This document shows, piece after piece, positions 55,920 through 64,000 of a stretch of DNA of 64,000 bases. The stretch spans positions 57,591,189 through 57,655,188 of the forward strand of contig CM075938.1 of assembly GCA_038030265.1 (NCBI GenBank), in the 5' to 3' direction. The stretch comes from Corythucha ciliata (lineage: Eukaryota; Arthropoda; Insecta; Hemiptera; Tingidae). The translations under genes were made by a program, and so were the position numbers. Below the pieces are notes generated by a model. It was not told the origin of the DNA. It saw only the letters and a program-made list of their open reading frames with translations, and did no database searches. Numbering within the stretch: position 1 is the stretch's first letter; each line of letters starts with the position of its first letter.

Positions 55920-56900
55920 CGCGCTAAATTATGGCTTTTTCTAAATTTCTAGCCACAAACAGCGACCCCTGGAAACCGCGATTTGAGGTTTTCTCAGTTT
56001 TAGCCGCGCAACACCACATTTCTTAAATTTTTGTCCCGTGGATTTTCTCAAATTGATATGCGAATTAGTGTTTTTCCCCATTTCAGCAGCGAATAAGCGC
56101 TTTTTGTATTAGCTTTATCCTCAAATTAACATTTTTTCTCAATTCTAGCTGTGAATGAGAGTTTTATCTCAATTTTAGCCGGGAATTGGCTGGTTTTCTC
56201 ACTTTTAGTCTATTCTCAATTTTAGACGTGAATTATTGCTCAGTTTCAGCCGAGATTTACCACTCTTACTCAATTTCAGCCGCGCATGAGCGGATTTTGT
56301 TTTGAAAATTGATCCACGAATTGGTGTTTTCCTCAATTTTAGCTACGAAATTGAGATAATCATAATTTTCTCAATTATTGTCACGAAATTATAGCTTTTT
56401 TGTCACCTCTTATAGCCACGTGGATTAGCGTTTTTTCCTCAATTTTCGCCGCGGATTTCTCGCCGAATATTTCTGCTTTTACTCGATTTCACAGCCGCGA
56501 GTAAGCGAATTGACTCAAATTGGTCCGCGAATTTGCATTTTTCACCATTTTAGCTGGGAGAGAGCACTTGCTGTCAAATTACGCCTTAAATTAACGCATT
56601 ATCTCGATTTTAGCCGGGAATTCGCATTGTTCCTCAATTGTTAGCGCTTTTTCTCAACTTCAGCCGCGAATTAGCGTTTTTTACTCAATTTTTGCCGCGA
56701 ATTATTTCATAATTTTAGCCAAGAATTACCGCGTTTACTCAATTTTAGTTTTGAAATCGCAGATTTCCTCAAATTGATCAAGTTTTTTTTTCCATTTCAG
56801 CTGCGAATAAGCAAATTTCTAGTAATTTTCCCCTAAATTTAACTGTGAATGAGCCGTATTTTTCAATTTTAGCTACGAATTCAGTGTTTTTCATCACTTC
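55920..56900 (+). repeat. Class A tandem repeat array, forward
   Basis: About thirty diverged forward units, so the array orientation flips within about 100 bases of the previous block. Confidence 0.85.
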
Positions 56901-57059
56901 TTACCTTGCGTCCTATACGAGAGGCCGGACCCGTGTGATTGTCGCGGCTAGAGCGCGAGTTTAGCGTTTGATAGAGGTCGGGCAATATTCATCAAAATCT
57001 TACAGATAGGGCAGTACAAACGTTTCCCACCCGTATGAACGCTCAATCCCGCTCCCTTT

Positions 57060-57540
57060 ACCATGCGGACTAGCGCTTTTTCTCAATTTTAGTCACGAAG
57101 TTGCCTTGAGAAACCTCGGAATTGGCGTTTTCTCAATATTAACTGTGTTTTGGCTGAGCGATTGATCGCCGATCAATTTTATAACCGCCAAATTAGCGAT
57201 TTTTCTTAATTATGGCCGCAAATTAGTGCACTATTAGTGATTTTTTTCGCTTTTTGCTGTGAATTAATTCCTTTCTGCTATTTTAGTAGCGAATAATATC
57301 GCTTTTTCCCAACTTTGTGTGTGTTTTTTAAGCTTTTCAGGGGGGGGGGGCGACTCACGTCGGTACGCTAATGAACGCACCAATTCGTTGTTTCGAGACG
57401 CAAATCTCCGGCCAAAATTAAAGGTAGATGCTACAATTCTAGAGTTATGTACACCTTTTCCATCCTAAAATTGAGTGAAAGGGCTCGTTTATACGATAGA
57501 ATTGAGAAAAAGCGCTTGTTTGCGGCTAAAATTGTGGAAA
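57060..57540. repeat. Class A units, forward then reverse
   Basis: Forward units to about 57320, a G-run (57342-57351), then reverse units to about 57540. Confidence 0.65.
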
Positions 57541-57659
57541 AACATAGAGGAAGTTCTTTTGCCCCCCCCCCCTCCTCTCACACCATGGGGATAAAAACTC
57601 TGGATCCGCGCCAGCATATGCGTAACTTTGTATTGAAGTGCCGTATCCAACCCCTCGAA

Positions 57660-57880
57660 ATTAATTTCTGATCTTCCAACCTGCGAAATTTGGTGTTTAA
57701 AAGAGACGAACCCACGAACTATGTTCTTAAAGAAACCAAAGGCAAAATTGGTCCACTAACTGACGTTAAAACGGGCAGTTCATCTCGTAAAATCCGTACA
57801 AATTGATCTGGAAATCCATGAATTGACCCGAAAACCCGATTACTGATTCAATAAAAACGCTGATTTTCTTTCAACCTTTT
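57660..57880 (-). repeat. Class B-like units
   Basis: A few diverged units ('cctgcgaaatttggtgttta', 'gaacccacgaactatgttctta'). Confidence 0.45.
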
Positions 57881-58960
57881 CGGAAAAGGTAAAGGTTGAG
57901 GGTCTATTCATCGTCCAATCGAATATCCCTTTCCATTTTTTGATTCCTCGAGTCGTTAAGCTCCAAAGTATGTACGTAGTTTCGTCCAATGTCCCTTTTG
58001 GACGTCACCTTTCGTCGAGAGCTCATAACAGTACAGGTCATATCGTCTTGTAATTAAAACGCCTCCCAGCTGTCTTCCTGCACTAAATGTGTAAACGACT
58101 AAAGTTTATTGAATCATCGAATAAAATAAAACCGTTTTATATCGTCTAGACAAGTAATACAATAAAAATAAGAAAATATCTCCCGACGTAATAATTAATT
58201 AATTAATAAAAAGTAAAACATTGGCCGTATTGCTTTATTTAAGCAGGTTGTACCGGCGCGTTGGAGGGGGGAGGGTGAGTTGAAGCTCCGTGTATCGTGG
58301 TCGCGTTATAAATCTTCCTATGATTGAGAAGCTTGACCTAAAAAAAAAAAAAAAAAAAAACCCATCAGGTACTGGCTTTTCGCCCAAGACTCTTATCGAA
58401 AAATACGAATTGTTTACGATATAACCACGTGGCCATAGTTGGTATACGAACTGAGCGAATATTCCTAACGCTTCCGCTTGACTAGTTCGGCTATAATTAA
58501 ATATTGTTCGTGCACCCGCTACAGTGAGGGATTAAAACCCCGAATAAATAGTCTTGGTCGACGCGAGATTTAGATATAACGAAAAACTCCGGGTTATTGA
58601 TTTTAATTTCATCGGTCAGCGATAAAAATCATCGATTTTTTTTTTATCGAAAACGTATTCAATGGGATAAATGAATGAAGAGAATAAAGCGAAAAGACTA
58701 AAAAACCAAAACCAACCTTCGCCAAAAGATATGGTTGAAAAATCCCGTGATGTTATGGTGTGTGTGTTGTATAGGCTGGGTAAGGGTGGGGGGGGGAGCG
58801 GGAGGCTGGAGAATGACCGCTAAATATACAAGGAAGGATGTTGTGTTTCTCTTGGATCGCGTTCAGGAATTTTGAGATTCGAGAGAACTGACGGCCCAAA
58901 AGTTGCACAAGCTTTTTTTGCTCCCTTGAAACCATCCCTCCCGGAGCATTTTGTTTCTCA
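57881..58960. other. Unassigned stretch
   Basis: AT-rich, with an A-run at 58339-58358. A minus-strand frame at 58753-58965 (starting MNEKQNAPGGMVSREQKK) has protein-like composition for its first 45 residues but no splice or family support. Confidence 0.35.
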
Positions 58961-58965
58961 TTCAC

Positions 58966-58986
58966 TCACTCTCTCTCTCTCTCTCA
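58966..58986 (+). repeat. CT microsatellite
   Basis: CTCTCTCT run of about ten dinucleotides, flanked by CACTCACT and CATTC. Confidence 0.95.
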
Positions 58987-59637
58987 TTCTTAGATAGCAG
59001 AAAAATATGACTTCTCGTGGAGGTCGACGTTGTAAAACAGTACTAGAGAAGAGTTTGATCGTTCCCCATTTGTTTACTGATCTTCGAGCTCGAAATAATT
59101 TTCACTGTGGTAAGGGGTGAGGGGTGGTTTTACTTTAACGCCATAGCCGGGGGTTCTTAGTTTAATGTTTGAATTTTGAATTCATAGTACCTAAAACAGT
59201 TCTAATTTACAAGTGGATGGCAGAAGTCGAAACCCCAATATCACAGGAGATAAACCACATCATTTTTTAAATAAAAATTTTGATCATAATTATTAGGCTT
59301 CGGTTACTGTGCATGCGATTTCTGACGAAAATTTGTTCTGACGAGTTTGTCCCCTGTACGTATTCTGACGAGGATTTCTCTCCCATGGTAACCACTTTCA
59401 TTGAAAAGCAGACGTTTGTTTGTTTAAGCGAATTCATCAGAGCTCGTCAGAACACATTTTCGTCAGAAATCGCTTGCAACCCGAACCGGGTTATTGGTTT
59501 CCAAGTTGACATTTTGTGGCTTCGATGACAGATTCGGAAAGAGCACATTTTTTTTCTCATGATTAGCTACTATTTTCGATAGAATTGACTGTTTCCTGGG
59601 ACTTAGCTGTGAAATAGCTTATAGTTGTTGCGTTCAG
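58987..59637. other. Unassigned stretch
   Basis: An interesting near-repeat of 'ttctgacgaaaat' and 'tctgacgag' occurs four times (59321-59470), partly inverted. No gene. Confidence 0.35.
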
Positions 59638-59789
59638 ACTCTGTTTCGACCTCAGACCTTGAGTTACCAGAGCCACGATCCTGGTCTCATCAGCCCGGCA
59701 ATTTATCCGGAGACGGAGCTGATGGTCTGCTCCAACCAGGAGAGGAGGTGCTACCACACTACGGTTCTCGCCCCTTCTCAACCTGGCTG
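59638..59789 (+). CDS. Possible internal coding exon
   Basis: Bounded by a good acceptor (GTTGCGTTCAG) and donor (CTG/GTGAGC), this 152-base stretch is open in one frame. It reads SVSTSDLELPEPRSWSHQPG, then NLSGDGADGLLQPGEEVLPH and YGSRPFSTWL, a polar Pro/Ser/Gly-rich segment typical of disordered regions. A following block (after an ATGATCAG acceptor at about 59867) also stays open for about 60 codons. No family is recognised. Confidence 0.35.
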
Positions 59790-60405
59790 GTGAGCCGAAA
59801 CCCCCCTGACTTGGTTATTTTGAAATTGGTTTCACTCCTTCCCCCCCCCCCCACCTGAAATGATCAGAGCCCGGTTCGTCCTCATGGTTCCCGGTGTGTG
59901 CTACTGAGTCGGGTCCCCTCTCTGAGTGGGTTTGCCAGTCAATTGTCACCTCAGCTCAGCCTCACATTCGCATTTCTTCAGCAAACCCGAAATTCGTCTC
60001 ATTTTTTCGACCTATGTCCAATCAGAAACACGTTTAGAATAAAAACAAGTGCAGTACTCCGATTTTTTAAACTACGTACGAGGGTTGTTAGCGGACTGGA
60101 GGGGCGTGGAGGGGGCAGGTCGTCCCCTGATAAACAATTACCATGTCCCTCTCCTTGTGTAGTTATGGCAACACAACTCTCTTCCCTTTATTTACTTTGA
60201 AACTCCACTCCTCTCATCCACTTTAAGCTCCGCTTGGAGCTTATTTGATGGCTATTCTTTATCAGCAGTGATGAGCAATCCAGTTCTTTTATACATCGTT
60301 GGGGTAAACACAATACCATGAATGAAAAAATTGTCATCGTAACAACAAACAAACGTGAAATGCGGTCGAAATAAATAAAAATACCCCACTCATCAATAAG
60401 ACCAG
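59790..60405. other. Unassigned stretch
   Basis: It may hold the continuation of the candidate exon above. Nothing else recognisable. Confidence 0.3.
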
Positions 60406-60534
60406 TGGCCGTATTACGAACGTTCGGGAAAAAATGCCGCAAGCGGGATCCAAGGACGCCGAATAAGAAATAACATGATCCCGCCACAGCAACCGAATCT
60501 CGTGGCATTTTCTCACGGTTACGTAATAAGGCCA
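60406..60534. mobile_element. MITE-like hairpin element, 129 bases
   Basis: Ends are inverted (TGGCCGTATTACG and CGTAATAAGGCCA), and an inner inverted pair AAAATGCC / GGCATTTT follows. The interior (GCGGGATCCAAGGACG, AATAAGAAATAACAT) matches the element at 14981-15063. Confidence 0.8.
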
Positions 60535-60671
60535 TGCAGGTGATAATTATAATCGTATGATGGACAAAATATGGCACCGATTTGCTTGTTTCCGTACTCG
60601 TGTTTTATAGTGCCTTAGTAGTGAGAAGTCTAGGAGTCAGGAAATTCGAAATTTAAAAATTTGGGTTTGAA

Positions 60672-60865
60672 GGGGGGGGGTCGAGGAACCATATGGTTCA
60701 AATAAGCGATGATAGACGCGAAGTATCGATGATCACATTGCAGTAAAGGTGCTTCATTATAAACAGTCCCAAGCAATTATTGATGTTTGTTCATCATCGC
60801 GGTTTCATCGGGGCATCACTCATCGAGGTTTCGCAATAAAAGGTGATTCACTATATACGCACCCT
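60672..60865 (+). repeat. Dispersed ~190-base repeat, copy 2
   Basis: Same motif order as 15827-16018, with roughly 80-85% similarity by eye. Confidence 0.75.
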
Positions 60866-61830
60866 AGAACGGCTCAAATTATATCAAATAAATTGGTTTG
60901 TTATTACTATAATTCTAAATATTACCCACTGCTGACTCAAAACGGCTCCGAAAGCCACAAATCACAAGATTTAGTCTCTAAGGATGATAAATTGACACAT
61001 GAAGTAATCCGCAAAGGCTACCTGCTCAAGTTTGTTTAGGAATTAACAGCTTTCTTGCAAAAAGAATAATCCTCTTACATTTTTTCTTTATGACATTACA
61101 CATTGTCGAAAAGGAAAACCTCTTCAACCGGTATCATTGATCCGCTATTGTCCCCCCCCCCCCCATAAACATTCCTATTGTTAGAAAATGTCACTTGTCC
61201 GACTAATATAGCCCTACTAACCCACCCCACCACTCCACCATTCCATTTCAACAGAGCTCTTGCTTAAAACAAAGCGTAACAGTTTGTTTTTGTGTAATTT
61301 CTTTTTGCTCAAAGAAAAATCTTATACTCTTGATGTTACCTCATCGAAGAACGGGAAAGTCGACTGCCCTTTTATTGCCTCTTTTGTTGAAAATTGCGTA
61401 AAAAAAAAAAAATAAATAAATACACGTTACCTAAGACGCGTCTAAATATAGCTCAAAAGTGTCACTGTTGTCGTATGATTTCAAATGTTAATCAAATTGC
61501 GATCGTTATAGGGGAAAATTAAGGAAATTGGGTAGGTGGAAACCCCCCACGCTTTTCAATCGTGCCTTAAAATAAAGTGACGAGAAACTCCTCTTTTGCC
61601 TCTTGGGTGGTGGTTTCGTTGTTGTTAACAGGGGAAATTATTTTGTTTGAAGAAGATGGCCCCAGGCCACCTTGACACAGTTTTATACGGCAGAAGTGAT
61701 CTTTCTCGTTTCCCTCCTTTCAAGTTTTTATAGGAAGTAATGAAACTCAACCACTCGAGTGCCCCCACCCACCCGCCAACCCGCCCATTAGGATTCTTCC
61801 AACATTCGGACTTTACCACTCGACTATTCT
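60866..61830. other. Unassigned stretch
   Basis: C-run at 61151-61164 and A-run at 61399-61411. Open frames here have no domain. Confidence 0.35.
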
Positions 61831-62206
61831 TTAGGCCCGTTTTGTAAAGCATTTAACCCATCGACGAGCGACCTTCTTAAACCATTTCTTCTTCTCTTTT
61901 TTTTTTCCAGAGGGAGGGGATGACTGAAAGTAAAACGCATCGTTAATTACAGCCTCCATCGCTTCGTATCCAACAGCTATACGGAAATTGGAGAGACGAA
62001 CGCTACGAAGCGGTCCTAATTCGGCAATCAGCAGCTTATACACTGCAGGAGAGGGGCACGGAGGGGGTACAATCGATTAAAGGCGGTTAAAATAATAGTC
62101 GAGCGTTTATAGTGTAATACACGAGGCGGGGGATAGGGGAAAATATGTGCGTGAAATCGTACGAGATCACGTGCTCACCTGTGGAAAGCTGTCGGTGATA
62201 AAACAT
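61831..62206 (-). CDS. Possible small two-exon gene, 79 residues
   Basis: Exon 1 (62206-62179) starts at an ATG preceded by an in-frame stop and reads MFYHRQLST before a strong donor (CACAG/GTGAGC). Exon 2 (62042-61831) follows a strong acceptor (CCCCTCTCCTGCAG) in matching phase and reads VYKLLIAELGPLRSVRLSNF, then RIAVGYEAMEAVINDAFYFQ. It ends in a very basic tail (KKKEKKKWFKKVARRWVKCF). The tail would favour membrane or nucleic-acid contact. Matching phase, good splice sites and protein-like composition support it. I recognise no family, and it could also be the end of a larger gene. Confidence 0.4.
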
Positions 62207-62589
62207 AATTTTAAGTTGTTTTTTTTACGATAATGCTTAATAACAGCGACTTAAGTACCTCTAATGGTAAAAGTTTATCTTTAAAAAACCCGCTCCCCCC
62301 TCTCACGTGCTGTATCTGGGCGTTGATGAAATAACCCTGAACGTAAACAAAACCATAGAAAGTGGAAAACATCGCATTTGCAAAAATTCAGGACTCTAAT
62401 CATGCCCCTTCCCCCCTCCTTATCCGCCTCAAATGGCTTTCAATATAATACTTTCGGCTTCAAAATGTCTCTACTTGCTTTATAACCACCAAACGAACAA
62501 AATACGGGTTTTCAATTACTAACCAGGAAAAAATTCGAGTTTTACGGAATCAAATTTCAACCCCCCCCCCTCTCTTCACTAAATGTCCC
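62207..62589. other. Unassigned stretch
   Basis: Presumed upstream flank of the small gene. No other feature. Confidence 0.35.
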
Positions 62590-63400
62590 CGTCAATGGCG
62601 GTCTTTTAGACAGGCAAATTCGCGAAGAAATTTTGTTTTTTGATGGACCGAGCGCTGGATTTTTTTTTTTTTTTTTTTCGAGCCAAACCAGTGAAGTTGA
62701 GAGGGCTTTCGATTGCACAATTAGTTTTAAAAAACCCACTTTCGGGGTTTTGCTAATTCAAAACCCAAAGTTCGTAGAATTCGCTCTTTCAAAAACCAAA
62801 TTTCGTGAGTTTTACTCTTTCAAAAACCAATTTTACGGAATTTCGCTCTTTCATGGACTTGGCTCCTTTGCAAACCCTTTTTCGGAGATTTTTGCAAGTT
62901 CAAAAACCTTTCTTGGCTTTTGCTCTTTATGAAATCAGTTTGGAAGGTTTGGTTAGTTAGAACAAAAATTCGGCGAAAAACGTAAAAAAAAAAAACACCA
63001 ATTTCGTAATTTTTGCTTTTTCAAATTACAATTCCCCTGGGAATTTTCACTCGTCTATAAACAAACGTTTCATATTGGGCATCTTAAAAACTAAATTTTA
63101 CGGATTATTGTTATTTCATACACCAATTTTGCTTATTTTCTTGCTTTTAAAACCCAAATTTCGTGGACTTCGCTCCTTTAGCAACCTCAATTTGGGGAGA
63201 TTTTCAGCTGAGGAAAAACAATATTTCGTTTCGTGGGTTCGGTAAGTTCAAAAACCTAAATTTGGTGAAAAACAACGAAAAAAACACAAATTTCGTGATT
63301 TTGGCCTTTTCAATCCACAATTTTGCTGTCGATGTTACGTTAGCGTGTAACCAAATGTTTCAACATTCAGGCCCGTATGCGTATGAAACTGTAGAAACAC
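62590..63400 (+). repeat. Class B ~30-base tandem repeat array
   Basis: Units such as AAAACCAAATTTCGTGAGTT with TTTGCTCTTTC links, about 30 bases apart, interrupted by a T-run (62659-62678). Confidence 0.8.
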
Positions 63401-63719
63401 TAAAATAAAATAAAAAAAAACGAAGTCCACAAAAGGAGAGAGGTTTCCATTATGCTATCTTCCCAAGGTTAAGAGTGAAGAATCACAGCTATTTAGCCTG
63501 ACATTTCAACTTTTCCTAACTTCAGCGAGAAAAAATATTTTTCCTCTCTTGAGAGGCAAAGTTCTACTTTCGCAGGGAGATTAAAGTGAGTGAAATACCA
63601 CTTTTTTCACTGGTAACGCGAAATAGTACATTTCACAACGAGAGAGGAAAGTGGAAATTTATCCGCGAGTTGTAAGTTCACGAGGCGCCTCGTGAATGAA
63701 CGGGACTCAATGTTTCAAA
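63401..63719. other. Unassigned stretch
   Basis: No gene or repeat unit recognised between two class B blocks. Confidence 0.35.
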
Positions 63720-64000
63720 TGCCACCTTCAAAACCAAATTTCTTGGATTTTTTCTGTATTTAGTACCCAAATTTCGCTGATTTTCACGCTTTTAATACAA
63801 AAACTTTTGTGGTTTTAGACCTTAGTAAAATGACTCACGCACGTTTTTGGGCTATTTGGGCTAAACCTAAATTTCGTCAACTTTGGTCTTAAAAGAACTC
63901 AAATTTAGCGGATTTTCTCTTTTTCAAAGCCTAATTTCGCGGATTTGGCTCATTCAAACCACAATTTCACAAATATTTTCTATTTTACTAGCCACATTTC
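63720..64000 (+). repeat. Class B array, runs off the window
   Basis: Further diverged AAACCAAATTTC..GGATTT units up to the last base. Confidence 0.75.

Noticed and set aside
58753..58965. Minus-strand frame MNEKQNAPGG... as a gene
   Set aside because: Part of the composition looks protein-like, but no splice site, family or promoter supports it.
61890..61912. Plus-strand acceptor (pyrimidines then CCAG) as an exon start
   Set aside because: It is the reverse complement of the Lys-rich tail codons of the candidate minus-strand gene, and the plus frame stops within five codons.

Overview
This is animal nuclear DNA, and most of it is not coding. Supporting evidence: spliced genes with very short GT..AG introns (58-78 bases in the best gene), signals typical of non-LTR, Copia, Ty3/Gypsy and Penelope retroelements, tRNA-like repeats, many foldback elements and a 500-base assembly gap. 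The set of elements (an insect-type Copia, and a Jockey-like LINE whose ORF1 carries three zinc knuckles) fits an arthropod best. I cannot name the species. A and T homopolymers, and unusually G and C homopolymers of 8-12 bases, are scattered everywhere.

Layout. 374-9268 is one copy of a segmental duplication whose second copy lies at 34564-38558 in the same orientation. The first copy carries a Copia insertion (3962-8086) that the second lacks. 9704-10203 is a run of Ns. 10869-15800 looks like a decayed DNA element: inverted ends enclose a THAP zinc-finger exon and two foldback repeats. 16205-16905 holds 300-base tandem repeats. 16944 to about 20690 is a nearly intact Jockey-like LINE on the minus strand with one nonsense codon. 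21986-23062 (+) is the 3' part of a METTL4-type MT-A70 adenine methyltransferase gene. 24837-26652 (-) is a complete four-exon Ras-like GTPase gene close to RASL11/RERG. About 27950-34400 is mainly degenerate 30-base repeats, with a palindromic tRNA-like element at 29430-30021. 38744-43695 is a decayed Ty3/Gypsy element with 185-188-base LTRs, a 4-base target duplication and an empty copy of its target site at 44995-45040. A 5'-truncated Penelope element (45664-46905) sits inside a 21-base repeat array. 51256-52255 (-) is a gene for a secreted protein of unknown function with two frame breaks. The rest, to 64000, is dominated by 30-base repeats, with a few possible small exons.

The genes do not form a pathway. 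METTL4 and the GTPase gene converge (tail to tail) in the least repetitive stretch (22-27 kb). The dominant theme is layered repeats: at least six families of short degenerate tandem repeats, two of which share a CGCG-containing core at about 30-base spacing, with retroelements and foldback elements nested into them.
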